The notes under the pieces were generated by a model. It saw nothing but the letters and a program-made list of their open reading frames with translations. It did no database searches and was not told where the DNA came from. From Bryoerythrophyllum caledonicum (lineage: Eukaryota > Streptophyta > Bryopsida > Pottiales > Pottiaceae), in contig OZ020525.1 in the NCBI GenBank assembly GCA_963971425.1, positions 22,186,498 to 22,250,497 of the forward strand: a stretch of 64,000 nt of DNA. The letters run 5' to 3'. A program made the translations under genes and the position numbers. Positions 1 through 11,800 of this stretch are shown here, one piece after another (the first letter of the stretch is position 1; every line of letters begins with the position of its first letter).

Positions 1-740
1 AAATGGCGAACTTAAGCAAAATCGCCTACTTTGGGACCAGCCAAAAATAGTCAGAGAATATGACTGTATGGATAGTTAGTTTTCATGAATAAAGCAATTT
101 TCACCATGAAGAGAGCTTTTATTGAATTTGTTACAAATGTTTAAAGCCCAAAGTTCATTTTCACCCAACCTTGTTCACTAGACTTTCTGAATTCCAAATA
201 ATAAAGAGCACAATGAACACGCAATTAAGCAATTATGCACTTGGCCAAGTGCATTGGTTGGTGGTAAAAAAACAACGTGTTTTTGCTCAAAACTTTTTTT
301 TTAATTATAAAAATTATAAATCGTTCTGAAGTGAATTTACATGTCTTTTGTATTCAACATTGGCATTTTCATGTGCACGTAAGTGACATGTTTTCTTTAT
401 TTTGGTCTAAAAGACATCTTGAATGTTGTCATACGTTATTACACAAGTGAATTTCCTATACAAAAACTAACTTGATTCTTATTCAAGATGACTTGTAAGG
501 CGATGTGTACAATTGACTATTTACTTTCTATTTACTATTTACTATTGACTGTTTGAATAGATGGCTTTTGAGACATCTTTCGACATCACAAATACCACTA
601 CAATCTAACTAATCCAAAACACAAGTCGCGGAAGTGGGCGCTCAACTCATCCACTTCTGCGATCCACCAGTCGTGGCTCTCCCAAATTCTGTCAATTTTT
701 GGTGGTGCCATAACGCTACACTCAAAAAACTTGTATATCA
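1..740. other. AT-rich intergenic DNA, no gene seen
   Basis: I see no coding frame, RNA gene or clean repeat boundary here. The stretch is AT-rich with short homopolymers and a small TTTACTATT-type simple run near 527-548. Confidence 0.5.
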
Positions 741-1510
741 TTACAAAATGTTAGTCACTATTAGTATGGAATAAGAATTTTTGAACCTCCCCTCATTGCA
801 CAATTTTTTTGAATATGCTACACCCCTTGTCTACCTCTAAAAACTTTTGCACTACAAAAGATCTAAATCCAATACCATCATGTTAAGCAAGTTGTTAGTT
901 CTTTTGTGAAATAGCATATTAATCCAAGTCAATTATTTTCACACAATGTCACACATTTTTTGCCACAGTACCAAAAAATCTTCTACCTTTCCACATAAAG
1001 CTTTGAGATCTTCGTATGAATCACTTTTGATTTTTCCTACGGCATTATGTGATGTAAACCTTCTTATTGACCATTTAGATTCTCATTTCAAACAATATTA
1101 AGTTCACAAACAAATACAACGTGAATTGAGAATTTTTGAACCTCTACTCATTGCACAATTTTTTTGAATATGCTACACTCCTTGTCTACCTCTCAAAATT
1201 GGTATATAGAAAACTAACATCATGATTAACATTATGGTAATTAATTGAGAATTTTTATAGTGCAAAAATTGGACACCAATTGAAGTCAAAGTCTGCTGAT
1301 CCAGAAAACGCAGGGAAGAAAATGAGCCTTTTTACTACTTCAAACATTATAATCTTTCAATCCGTGCGGTAAAATTTTATAAAATTTTGTGAGCATATTA
1401 CTTAATAAGTCATATTTGAGATCCTACGGTTAAAACTACCAAAAAACCTTCATTTTTTTTCCATGCTAATTGCACTAAAACAAACATTTTTAACAAGTTT
1501 TGGTTGACAT
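740..1510 (+). repeat. Degenerate interior of the TTAA/CCCTAAAGGACC repeat family
   Basis: Blocks here match the interior of the better-defined copy at 32610-33553 in the same order: a stretch on 'vTGTAAACCTTCTTATTGACC' type sequence near 1052-1072, a 'GAACCTC..TTGCACAATT..GAATATGCTACAC' stretch, and a 'CTTTCAATCCGTGCGGT' stretch near 1355-1371. The middle block occurs twice (about 784-845 and 1138-1200). No terminal CCCTAAAGGACC or flanking TTAA is visible, so this is an old internal fragment with no coding capacity. Confidence 0.55.
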
Positions 1511-1926
1511 ATTCTCTACATCATTTATGCGCCAAGTTCCTTAGGGTATCAATAGCAATGGAATCACCACCAGGTTATGTTGTCCCGGGTACCACAACCC
1601 GGTTATCAACAGAGGTACCTACATAGGTATCAATTTAGGGTTTCGGATTAGGGTTTTGGTCTTCAGGGTATCAATCCAGGGTATAGGCTGCACCTTTAGG
1701 TAGTCCTGCCAGGGGGTGTGCTCGCGCACACCCTTGCACTAGTTCTGAAAGAGGTTGTGAGCGAGAGAGAGACAATGGAGGTGGGGCGAGAGGAGGGTTG
1801 TGAGGGTGGAGAGAGGAGATATGTGAGGGTCGAGAGAGGGGGTTTGTGAGCGGTAGGGAGAAGGGGTTTGAGAGGCGGCGCTGCCTGCGGGCCGACCTGC
1901 GGGCCAGCCTGCGGGCTCAGCCTGCG

Positions 1927-2126
1927 NNNNNNNNNNNNNNNNNNNNNNNNNNNNNNNNNNNNNNNNNNNNNNNNNNNNNNNNNNNNNNNNNNNNNNNNNN
2001 NNNNNNNNNNNNNNNNNNNNNNNNNNNNNNNNNNNNNNNNNNNNNNNNNNNNNNNNNNNNNNNNNNNNNNNNNNNNNNNNNNNNNNNNNNNNNNNNNNNN
2101 NNNNNNNNNNNNNNNNNNNNNNNNNN
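1927..2126. other. Assembly gap (200 N)
   Basis: Exactly 200 N. Long open frames that cross it are artefacts of translating N. Confidence 0.99.
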
Positions 2127-2154
2127 GGCATAAAACCAACATTTTCAGTGCACA

Positions 2155-2345
2155 AGATCCTCCTCTTTGTGTGTATACAACCCTCCTCTTTGTGTGCATA
2201 TAACCCTTCTCTTTGTGAGCATATAACCCTCTTTGTGTGCATATAACCCTCCTCTTTGTGTGCATATAACACTCCGTTTTGTGTGCGTAAAACTCTCTTC
2301 GTGTGCATATCTCCTACATCTTCATACAAACTCTCTTTGTGTGCT
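2155..2345 (-). repeat. Minisatellite, about 20-25 bp unit
   Basis: Repeated CCTCTTTGTGTGCATATAAC-like units, about eight imperfect copies, directly after the gap. On the minus strand they create a repetitive pseudo-protein that should not be taken as a gene. Confidence 0.85.
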
Positions 2346-2671
2346 GATCTACTAATGTTTTTGTGCTGAAGGGGGAAAGAGAGTGTTGGAGTAGAGGGTT
2401 TTGAGGCGGAGGGAGGATGAGGTAGTTGTGAGGTTGAGGGAGGTGAGGGGGAGGGTGTGGAGGAAATGGCTATGGGGTTTTGGGGGAGAGGTTTTGGTGG
2501 ATGTGCAGATCTACGAATGAAGAGGACATTTCAGAGATGCTAGGTGGAGGAGCAGTTGTTGAGGGTGTGCGCGCGCACACCTCTAGTCTACAACACTCTA
2601 TGGGATCGTTTAGGATCTCATGGGAACGCAGCGGCTAGGGTTTTTAGTTTAGGGTTTGGGTTCCAAGTGGC

Positions 2672-2755
2672 GGCGGTTAGGGTTTGGATTTGTGGCGGCT
2701 AGAGTTTGGATTTGTGGCGGCTAGGGTTTGGATTTGTGGCGGCTAGGGTTTGGGT
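2672..2755 (+). repeat. 22-bp tandem repeat, about 3.8 copies
   Basis: The unit GGCGGCTAGGGTTTGGATTT plus GT repeats from 2672, with one A/G difference in the second copy. It contains a telomere-like TAGGGTTT core but is not a telomeric array. Confidence 0.9.
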
Positions 2756-3044
2756 AGTAGGCTGATTCAAGTACAAATACTCAACTTTGTTTGAATTTGA
2801 CTTTTTGAACATATTATATGTGTCTTTTGTGTGCACATAGATTGATATTGTCTCACTAACACTACTGTAAGTTGTAACTAATATTTGATTGACTTTTAAC
2901 TATCATGAACCTAAACTTTGAGTTGCCTATTTCTAATTCAGCAATGGAATAAGAATTTAGGGAGGCTTACCTTGTTTTCAAAAATTCCTTCTTAGCACAA
3001 CGTTCGTGCTCTAATCTGCACACCACATGCAAAGCCCACATAAA

Positions 3045-3116
3045 TTAGTATATGAAATAGAAACTAACATGGCTTCAACATTAGTATATGAAATAGAAAC
3101 TAACATGGCTTCAACA
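3045..3116 (+). repeat. 36-bp perfect tandem duplication
   Basis: Two adjacent identical 36-bp units begin with TTAGTATATGAAATAGAAAC (3045-3080 and 3081-3116). No coding sequence is involved. Confidence 0.9.
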
Positions 3117-3382
3117 TGTTTGCAAGAGAGTTAACCTTTGAAAGTGGGAAGAGAAAGAGACCTCTTAGGTTTCCACGATCCACAAGGCTTCTACCTGGGA
3201 TATGTCTTATCAAATCTTTTGCAGACAACTACACCAAATACTGCATATAGTGGGCCAAACTATATCAAAATACCTACACTAATTCTAGTACACATGTTCA
3301 ATTGTGTCCACATCAATTTTCACCCACATTACCAATGAATCCACACTATATTCAGTGTTTGGTGTATTGTGTTCATGTGGGA

Positions 3383-3837
3383 TTAATCTCTAAAGGACCA
3401 CAGCCAAATTTGCTCAAAAACTAGTCCAAAATTGTCATTGTCAAAAAGAGGCATAAGAATCACATTTTAAAGTGAAATTTTAGACTTTCAATTGGAAGAT
3501 TTTAAAATAGACTTCTATGCCTTATTTTCTGGTTGCAATCCACCACACGGATATGGAGATTATCATAGTCTCCATATTAAATACACATTTATCTAGTATT
3601 AACGAGGGGCCACAACAAATTCGTTGAAAATGCCAAAAAATCGCTTCCAATATTAACAACTATGATTGTACATAATATTCTTGCACAAAATCAATTTTTT
3701 TTTCTTTGGACAACTTTTTTTTTTTCAATTTTGACACTTTTGTTTGCTATGGCCGCCGTTGTACCCAAGTGCACTTTTATTTGGTGAGTGCATAATTGCT
3801 TAAGTGCGTGTTCATGTTGATTGTTATGTGACCTTAA
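3383..3837 (+). repeat. Partial copy of the TTAA/CCCTAAAGGACC family
   Basis: Starts at TTAA (3383-3386) followed by a variant terminus, TCTCTAAAGGACCACAGCC. It carries the same early interior as the element at 3838, including 'TTTTAAAATAGACTTCTAT' and 'GGTTGCAATCCACC'. No right terminus is seen before the next copy begins at 3838, so it is truncated or nested. Confidence 0.6.
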
Positions 3838-4758
3838 CCCCTAAAGGACCACGACCACTTTTGCTCTAAAACCAGTCCAAAACTGCCATTGCCAAAAAGA
3901 GACATGAAAATCACATTTTACAGAGAATTTTGGATTTTCAACCGTAAGATCTTAAAATAGACTTCTATATAAACATGCCGTCAAGTTTTGGTTGCAATCC
4001 ACCGCACGGATTGATTGATTTTAGTGCTTAAAGTCAAAACAATGGTTCATTTTCTTCCCTGTGTTGAGTAGATCAGCAGACTTTGACTTCACTTTGTATC
4101 AAATTTTTGCATTGTACAAGGTCTAAATCTTTTACCATTGTCTTAAGCATGATGTTATTTCCCAACACACCAATTTTTAGAGGTAAAATAAGGGTGTAGC
4201 ATATTCAATACAAGTGTCCAAGGAGTGGAGGTTCAAAAATTGCCATTTCACGTTTTTTTGTGCAGTAGGTATGTATTCAAATGATAATCCAAACAGTCAA
4301 TAAGAAGGTTTTCACCACATATTGTTTTTGAAAAAATAAAAAGTGAAAAATATGAAGATCTCTAGGTTTTATGTAGAAAAGATGAAGTATTTTTCCCCCG
4401 TTGCCCGACAATGAGTGAAAATGTTTGACTTGGAATAAAATGCCTTTTTACACTAAAGACAAGATTTTTTTTTGAAAATTTCCACGAAAGGAAATATTCT
4501 TTATATGCGTGAAAAATCTCAATGTCAATAGAAACTTTTGTCAAAAATTTTGGAGGTGGCCGGTGTCCCCACTTTTGGCTTTAAGTGGTGCTAACTTTTA
4601 AACCACAAATCCAAAAAATAAAATAAAAATATGTCCACGAAGCTCTTATCAGAGGCAATCTAGAATAAAAATTTCAGAGAAAAAGGATATTTTTTCGAAT
4701 TTTAGGAACCTGCCCAAAATCAAAAATCCCCCCCAAGGAGACTCTGGTCCTTTAGGAG
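3838..4758 (+). mobile_element. piggyBac-like nonautonomous element with TTAA duplication
   Basis: A 921-bp element lies between two TTAA sites (3834-3837 and 4759-4762). Its left end is CCCCTAAAGGACCA and its right end TGGTCCTTTAGGAG, an imperfect 14-bp inverted repeat. TTAA target duplication with termini starting CCC is characteristic of the piggyBac superfamily. There is no transposase, so it would depend on an enzyme encoded elsewhere. Related copies of similar length are at 23579-24504 and 32610-33553. Confidence 0.75.
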
Positions 4759-4799
4759 TTAATGTGTTAACCCAACAGATATTAAATAGCTGTTGTGTT

Positions 4800-6090
4800 A
4801 CATATGAAAGGATTATATTTGAAGGCCTGCGCCCACCATGACCTTAAATGGCTCATGCACAGAGTCAAGATATGATCACCATCCTAAAAAACTGCTTAGA
4901 AGGTTCCAAGCTGGACCATTACAAGGATAGTCTACCGTGTCATCTAATGTACCCGGACCACTTAAGGTCACTCGACCATAGTTTGTCTTGGTTTTAAGTT
5001 AGATATTGCTCGAGGGTGGGAAGGCTTGAGAACATGCAGATCTGTACCACTTGATTGATCTACGGGCTTTCTACGAGAAGGGTTTTGCGTAATTACCTTC
5101 ATCTGATCATCTTATGAGACTGTCATGGATGCCTCGAACACTAAACTTGGCATTGTGAGGCGGAACACAATCCAGGCACACAAGCATGAGCTAACGTACA
5201 ATGTGCTATTCCCATCACATTTGCTAGGTGCTTCAGAATGTGATCTGTGTGACCTCGATCTTGAAGATGGTAGATGAATTGATCAGCAGTCAAGAAGGAA
5301 ATATTGTTTCTCTCCCTAGTTCCATGGTTTTAGAGTCAGCTCCCTTCACAAGAACATCTCTTACATCACCCATTTCTGAAGCGGGTTCATTAAAACCGCT
5401 GGCTTGGGCCTGTTGTAGAGGGAGCTGACTGTAATAATGTAGACAATCAACGGTGAGGTTCTGAGGTTTGGAATCCAACTGACATTGCCGTATTTCAGGG
5501 TTCCTCTTTGTATTGACGGTGTTTGAGCACATTTGTAGCGATTCGTTGTGATATTGCAGTTAAAGTAGGGTTTGTGGATGTTCCCGTGCAGAAAGAGGCA
5601 ACAGAAGTCTTATTCGCTCTCACGAAGCTGTTCCAGTTGAAGGACATATTCTCCGGAGGATTTGATTAGGTTCTGTGAATTCTGAAGTGAGGTTGTGGTT
5701 GGTTTTGAAAGTAATACTTTTTGAAAAATATCTCATTTGATAATAATAACTGGACAGTTTGCGCACCTCTTCTACCCCTCTGCGGGTGCGCCCGTGCCTC
5801 GGTGCACGATGTAGCTATGAGCGTCGTCTTGGGAGCAGTCCCTGAGGGGAGGGGACTTGCAAGAGGCTGATGAACGAGGTACTTCTACGATGGAGTATTG
5901 TGTGTTGATGTGCTCTGGGGTTGTGGGATGCAAGTAACTTTCATTTACTAGATTGAGAAACGTTGTTGGTGAAGTGGATCCGCCCTCTGTTGTTGGATAC
6001 TCTTGATTCTCTTGGTGTAGTTTTGGCAGGAGAGTAGTGCTTTACGGTTACTTCCTTACAAGTAAACAACCTTTTTTTAGGTAGTACATT
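4800..6090. other. Intergenic DNA without a recognisable gene
   Basis: Short frames exist (for example 5228-5428 on + and its minus-strand overlap), but none shows a known domain and they overlap one another. Some of the 5.5-6.1 kb stretch may be untranslated or intronic sequence of the AP2-like locus that follows. Confidence 0.4.
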
Positions 6091-6309
6091 GCTGTGGAGA
6101 TTATGATCTATTGGGCAATTAAGGTGAGAGTGACTCATACATGTTGTAGATTGTCCTTGATTTCACTCTTCAAATCGCATGAATTCTTTCTAAGTCTGGC
6201 GACGATTGATCCCTTAGATCCTTTAGCTAAATTTGCATGTAATCCTGACCTAAAATCGCTGATCACCCTTCCAATCAGCCCTCCGAACACCAGTCCACTA
6301 CCCGAGCTC

Positions 6310-7210
6310 ACCCTTGGATGTCGTAAAAAAAAGGTGACTGCGCCTCGTAAGAAATATGTTTCTTTTCAAAATAGGTCAAAGAAGTATAGGCCAAAGTTGA
6401 GGGCAAAGTCTAGGTTCTGGGGAAAAGAGAAAGTTCTTAGTGTGGCTTGGTGAGTACTCCGATCGTCAAATGGCTGTAGGTGTATTTCGCATAGCTGCAT
6501 TCTACTATGACCGGAAGGATTGTCTCACCCCCGACCTTGTCTCATGGTGTGAGGCGTATCCACTCCCATCCATTCCACCTGATCATCTATCTGACGAGAA
6601 GAAAGCGAAATGGATTCGACAACTAGTTCAAGTAATTGCTCCCGAAATTCCAAGGCTTCTTGGAGCTTGGGGAACACCGTGGCAGGAACAAGATTCTCCT
6701 CTCCCTCAAGCAGATCATCCGATTCTGGATCCCTCATCAGTTGCTGCGGAGATCCAAGAAGGCGATGGGCATGTTGTTCCGGAGATGTCCAACATATGGG
6801 AAGGTGGAACTAAGACAAGGTGCTTATCACAATCAAGCTGTCCAGGATCTGCAACAGAGTCATGAAAGTGTGCTTGTCATGGAGCGCGGTGGAGATGTAC
6901 CAAAATTTGGAGCAGAGCATCATGTGAGAGCATCTGCAAATCAGCTGCAAGCAGTCAATCCACCTATTGTTGCTCAAGAACTTGAATTTACAGATACAAT
7001 TCAATCCACATTACAGGAACTCCATGAACAAGGTTGGAATTTGACCATACAACCTCGTGTTTCCACCAACCTTACTGTTGCATATCCAGGGTTTGCAGAC
7101 CAAGATTTTCCCAACCTCACTGCAAGCAATTATTCCGCTTTCCAGGAATTTCACAGACAAGGTTGGAAGATCACCCTAGAACCTGTCGGTAGCGCTTCAT
7201 CTCAGGTGAT
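6310..7210 (+). pseudogene. AP2/ERF-like transcription factor relic
   Basis: A basic stretch in one frame (about 6330-6430) contains RFWGK, and a second frame starting near 6440 reads VWLGEYSD followed by an Ala/Phe-rich helix ending AAFYYD. That order (basic beta strands, W-G-K, then V-W-L-G and an amphipathic helix) resembles an AP2 DNA-binding domain, but the two halves are in different frames. A further shift near 6800 leads to an acidic, Gln-rich tail with two copies of a short module, QELHEQGW (about 7015-7040) and QEFHRQGW (about 7143-7165). Known AP2/ERF proteins are nuclear transcription regulators. This copy looks broken, and the AP2 assignment rests on short motifs, so it is tentative. 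Confidence 0.35.
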
Positions 7211-7635
7211 TATTGCCCTATCTCTTCAAACTCTAGAGAAACCTTCTTTACGGCCGAAAACACTAGAAATCTGTGAAATATCACAAAATAGCACATGCTC
7301 AGGGATTAGCAGATTTTTTTTATGATCCAGCGGAATGATAATTTCAGGTTGTGCACCATCATATGCATGGATTTCAGTTTTCCAGCTTTTGCAAGTTTTC
7401 ATTAACTGGATTGTTGTGTTGGACAGGATTCCACCGGGAGGCCTCAACGTGGATCTAGTTCACGAGATCTGTGTAGTCTTTGTAATGCTCGTCGATTTGA
7501 TTTTGAGTGATAGCCGTGTTGGTAGGGAAGCACTGGTAAAACGGAAGGGAAATCAGTAAAATCTTGTTTTACCACTATTTCCATTTCCCATTCACATCTT
7601 GCAAAGCTCTGATGTGACTTGCAAAATCCCTTTAA

Positions 7636-7948
7636 GGTAGAACCACCTAAAGGCGGACGCGCCCCCATAAGCGTGCATGCTAGATTCATGCTCCAATGAA
7701 GATTTGATCACCCTATAATTACCCATAATGTACTCCATGCGTACATGCAGTAGGGTGTCCGGTTGTAGGTTAACCTATATTGGTCATTTCTAAAATTTGT
7801 AGTTGTTATTGTAAGTGCTTATAAATATCGTAAAAATAGGGAAACCTAGTCTTTTCTTCTTGTTAATCACTGAAAAATAGTACGCCACTCATTCCACCTC
7901 TCCAAGTATAGTGAATTCCTTAAATGCACGAAAATAGGTGGTTCTACC
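7636..7948. mobile_element. MITE with 14-bp perfect TIRs and TTAA duplication
   Basis: TTAA (7632-7635), then GGTAGAACCACCTA at the left end, and TAGGTGGTTCTACC at the right end followed by TTAA (7949-7952). The 14-bp arms are exact complements, and the 313-bp interior has no open frame of note. The TTAA duplication suggests piggyBac-type mobilisation. The termini differ from the CCCTAAAGGACC family, so this is a separate family. Confidence 0.75.
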
Positions 7949-7952
7949 TTAA

Positions 7953-9270
7953 GAACCAGACACTGGAACTTTGAGGGTATTTGTGTGATTCACTTGATGG
8001 ATGAAAAGCAATGGATCATGAAATGAACTGAAAGTGAACAAGCGAATGGAGTCTGTGTCTTGTCCAGGAAAGGATCAAGTCAATCAATGAGGGCATTTCC
8101 ATCTTCATCTCTTGTGCCATTGACTCTGGAGTCTGGAGGGCGAATGTGCTCGTGCCACCCAAACCGCTGAACTTGTCATGTGAAACTCGTACAACTCTAG
8201 GTTGGAATGATGTTTCCGTACTGTAAATAAATACCTTGCGGGGTTATGTGCACAGGACACAAGTCTGGCCCGCCAAAGAAATTCCAGATCGTTTCAAAAC
8301 ACAAAACTCGTTCTGTGCTTTAAAAATCTCCTGGCTTCAGGGGCAGGATCTAGGATATCTTGAAAACAAAACCTAGATCTAGACTCCTGGCCAAGTGTTA
8401 CAATGTTCTTGAGTTCTCGTCGGAGTTTTCCGTATCTCGTCGTCAGGAGCATTGCCGTCGTAAGAAATCTGACAGTACGAGTGGCGACAGCTATCACCCG
8501 CTTTCCTCTTCATCTCTCCCTCCTCTTTCCACGACCAACTGCTTCAGCAGGTGCTCAACGCAAACTGACACCGTGTGCCGCAGGTGACGTAGATACAGGG
8601 TGTCACTTGGGTCATCAAAGCATTTTCGACACTGCTTGTATCCTACGGTAGCGGTGAGGGCATTCGGAATTAGTTCGGTGTTGTTCCGTGGGTTTCTTTG
8701 GCGTTTCTCAGGTATCATTCGTGCTTGAAATTTTTGCTTGTAGCGAGTTTCTCATGTGCGTAACTGGCCTGAGCAAGAACACCCTAGCGTGTTGAGGAAG
8801 ATGCAGATTAGTTGATTTGAGCGAGTTCACTTCACCGTGCTCAAGCTCGACTGTCCATCCCGGGTGCTTGGCATGAGGAGTAAGATCACATATGTTCCTG
8901 TACCCATCCATTGAGTCTGGCAAGATTTTTACCTTCGCTCTTGCAAGACTCTGAACATATGTCGCGGGTAGAGTTGAGTCTTTTGGTGCCTGGTTTGGTT
9001 GCTAAGCTTGACGTTCGAATTGCGAGTTTGGCCTATTGTTGCGTATGTTTCCTCGCGAGGCTGTTGCAACAATCTATGTCTGCCACTTTGGTGTGTTACA
9101 TTCTGGAGGTGTAATTAATGTCCCCCTCTCCTTGTCGTTTGCTTGGATCATGGTTGGGAAGTGTCCAATTTGCTTCATAAGACGAGCCCCTGGCAGTAGG
9201 AAATGAAGACTTCCGGGTTGGAAAGATTAAAGGATTTATGGCTACGTCTACTGTGTGAAACTGATGCAAA
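7953..9270. other. Intergenic or intronic DNA, no gene called
   Basis: Several overlapping short frames on both strands, none with a recognisable domain. Composition is closer to 45% GC than in the flanks, so decayed exons are possible, for instance of the kinase-like locus just downstream. Confidence 0.35.
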
Positions 9271-9589
9271 TGATACGTGTGTGTCCCCGTAGGAACGCAA
9301 GTTTGGAACCTCTTGGGGACAACATTGAAGATTGATAAGTTTGCACGAGAGCTGAGATCACATGAAGTTGACGAGGTGCTGAAATGGATGGATGTCACTG
9401 GTTCGAATGTTATTCGGCCTTGGCTAGAAAAACGTAGAATGTTGGACGCTACTCGAGGATCCTGTTCTGAAACGTGCACTGTCGGTTAAGTACAGATTTC
9501 TCTATGCAGATGCAGAATTTGACATGGGTGCAATTTGCAGGTGATGAACATGGCTTTTGAAGGAGCGGCTCCGAATCCGCAGCGGAGGT

Positions 9590-9850
9590 TGGATTGTGAG
9601 GATCTCCCAAGTCTGCGCCGTCTAGGAAAGGGCCTTTTTGGTGGTCTTGTATGAGACGACATGCATGGGAAGGAAACAAACATGCGAGGAAAGATTTCTC
9701 ACTTGGTTCAATGCAGCGAGCAATGTTTGAAGAGGAAGCGTCTTGTCTGCTTGATCTGGAGCACCCGAATATAGTGAAGTGCTTTGGCTACACTGTTGGG
9801 AAGAATATTCAATCTTTTAGGAATTCATCGATAGCAATCTTCACACTGCG
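9590..9850 (+). pseudogene. Protein kinase N-lobe relic
   Basis: A glycine-rich loop, LGKGLFGG, is read from 9622 and stops at TGA 9652-9654. A shifted frame from 9651 then gives a plausible continuation: W-E-G, a candidate VAIK-type lysine in ARKDF, an acidic alpha-C helix (FEEEASCLLDL) and EHPNIVKCFGYT, the usual alpha-C/beta-4 hallmark. The order and spacing match the N-lobe of plant receptor-like or TKL kinases. The C-lobe (HRDLK, DFG, APE) is not visible downstream. With a frameshift, a stop and only about 90 residues, this is a fragment. An upstream open frame at 9277-9489 could be another exon but has no recognisable domain. Confidence 0.5.
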
Positions 9851-9879
9851 ATGTAACGAAGGATTGAAGCGACGAACTT

Positions 9880-10970
9880 AACTAGCTCAATGGTGAATTC
9901 GTGAACAGTATGGATTTTGTATTGCAAGCAGACAATATGGAAACAAAATATATGTCTTTAACGACGTTGCTTCTGCACAAATTTCGTACAAATTTCATTC
10001 AAATTCCATATTGTATCCGTATTGTAATTTTTTGTATACAAAGTATGTTGTATTCATATGGTAACAAGGCAGCCAAGTTTTCCTGATGTACTCATGTACA
10101 AGGGCAAGATATACCCTATGCTGGGCCCAGGTAAAAACCCAAAAGTAACACTATTAATCCCTGGAAGGTTATTTACCATGACACTAATTTTAGACTCACA
10201 GACCTTGAGGGACATGCTCCACAGTAAAAATACTAGCAGATTTTTTAAAGGTCCCAACTTAGGGGTGTCCTATCATATTGGGATGTAACATGAGTGCTGA
10301 ATGAGGACATCAGGAGCCTAGTCACTACAAGCCACAGTCCAGCAGCCTATGTAGGTCCGTTCTGCAGAGATCTGGACCATCAAATCTCATCTCATGAAAA
10401 TCAAGGGTGCTCAAGTGTTGAGGTGAGGCCACACTCAACTTCCACGGCCGACAGGGTGGGCTTGACGAGCAGGGACAATGGGACTCGGAAGCGGGCTCCC
10501 AAGGCAAAGCTATAGTGTAATTTAGTGTTAAACATTGGAATTGCTGTGCTATAAATTTAACTTTGTATGGGTATTTTTTAATAAATTATCAGACCTATTA
10601 ATCCACTTCAATTATTTGTTTAGCCTCTTCTATACCATCTATTACATATAATATGTATATTTGGCTTTCAATCATTGTAGGAAATGAAATGCAGTGAATC
10701 ATGAACTTTTAGATTATAGAAGGCATGGTTATTTCTAACAAGTTATTTCCAAGCAGTTATAAAATTAGAAAATTCTGAAATCATTTTCAATTAATTTTTT
10801 TACAAGCGTTTGTAAATTCTTTGATACCCTTGAAAATGTAGTGTAATACTTCATTTTTGAAGGAATGAGTCCACATTAATCAAATATCCTGTTATAGCCT
10901 TCGCTTTTGTGGCACCAACAATATCAAAATACTTGGGAAATACCTACAATGATTTCAAAACAATTTAATC
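9880..10970. other. Intergenic DNA with one dispersed GC-rich repeat
   Basis: No gene seen. About 10428-10512 resembles 20858-20920: both contain CAACTTCC.CGGCCGAC, then GGACTCGGAAGCGG and CAAGGCAAAG, in the same order and orientation. The pair must come from a dispersed repeat or a duplicated gene fragment. The remainder is AT-rich. Confidence 0.5.
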
Positions 10971-10977
10971 TTTTTAA

Positions 10978-11800
10978 CCCCTAAATGTCCTGGCTACAAT
11001 ACAATGTATAGTATCAGAATATGTGTGAGTTTCACAGTGTTTTTTTCTATAGATGCTCAAAAACATCTCATAAGCCCAAATTGGACTATTTTTGAGAAAG
11101 TTATGAGCTTTTGAAGTTTGCTGGTAGGTGTTGGGGGGGCTGCCGCAACATGAGGGGTTGGTCCAATGCAGGTTTAAGAGGACTTGATGAAGTCCACTTT
11201 TAGCGAATTGTGTGTTCTATGGTTGCAATTTATATTCACGATTCTTGCAATTTTGTACAAAGATGCAAGAAGTCAAGCATACAATGTGTGAATATAATTT
11301 TTTTTTTTTTTGACACAAGCAAAGAGAACCTTCACTGCAAAGAAAAAAGGGCGTGAATATAATTTTCATTTGATTGAATCTCTTGAAAATAATTTATGCC
11401 ATATTAATAAAAAAAACTTCTTAGGTGTGCGTCATCGGGCAACTCCAAAATCTTTTGCTAGGACACTCAATTAAGTGGAAGATTTTCAATACTAGCAAGT
11501 AATATTATTTCTTTTCATAATGGTTGTTTGGATTCTCATCAGAAAACATATCTAGTTCAAAAAAAAACAATGTGAATAGGCAATTTTGAACATCCGATCC
11601 TTGCACAATTCTTTTGAATATGCTGCACCTTTCTTTACCTCTAAAAATATGGTGTACAAGGAACTAATATAAACTTTGACCGCACGGATTGAAAGATTAA
11701 GTTTGTTACTTAATTAGTCTTGACTGAGATTCTACGATTAGAGCAGTCAACAAAAGATTTTGTTTCCTTCCCTATTGATTGCACTAAATTTGTCGAAATA
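10978..11800 (+). mobile_element. Truncated TTAA/CCCTAAAGGACC-family copy
   Basis: TTAA at 10974-10977 precedes CCCCTAAATGTCC. The interior carries the family blocks CGGGCAACTCCAAAA (about 11428), the TTGCACAATT/GAATATGCTGCAC block (about 11602-11628) and a CCGCACGGATTGAAAG stretch (about 11680). No right terminus is found, and similarity fades after about 11790, so the copy is 3'-truncated. Confidence 0.6.

Larger units (their letters stand above)
1714..2586. repeat. Segment bounded by two GGTGTGC/GCACACC palindromes
   Basis: Near-identical 18-bp palindromes (GGTGTGC..GCGCACACC) sit at about 1715-1732 and 2564-2581 and enclose a low-complexity segment that includes an assembly gap. Each palindrome is followed within a few bases by CTAGT (1739 and 2583). 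A hairpin plus CTAG resembles a Helitron 3' end, and the pair also works as a short terminal inverted repeat. I cannot decide between these because the segment is gapped and no 5' Helitron terminus is clear. Confidence 0.35.

Noticed and set aside
1696..2329. Long open frames spanning 1.7-2.3 kb
   Set aside because: They cross 200 N and a minisatellite; the translation is repeat artefact.
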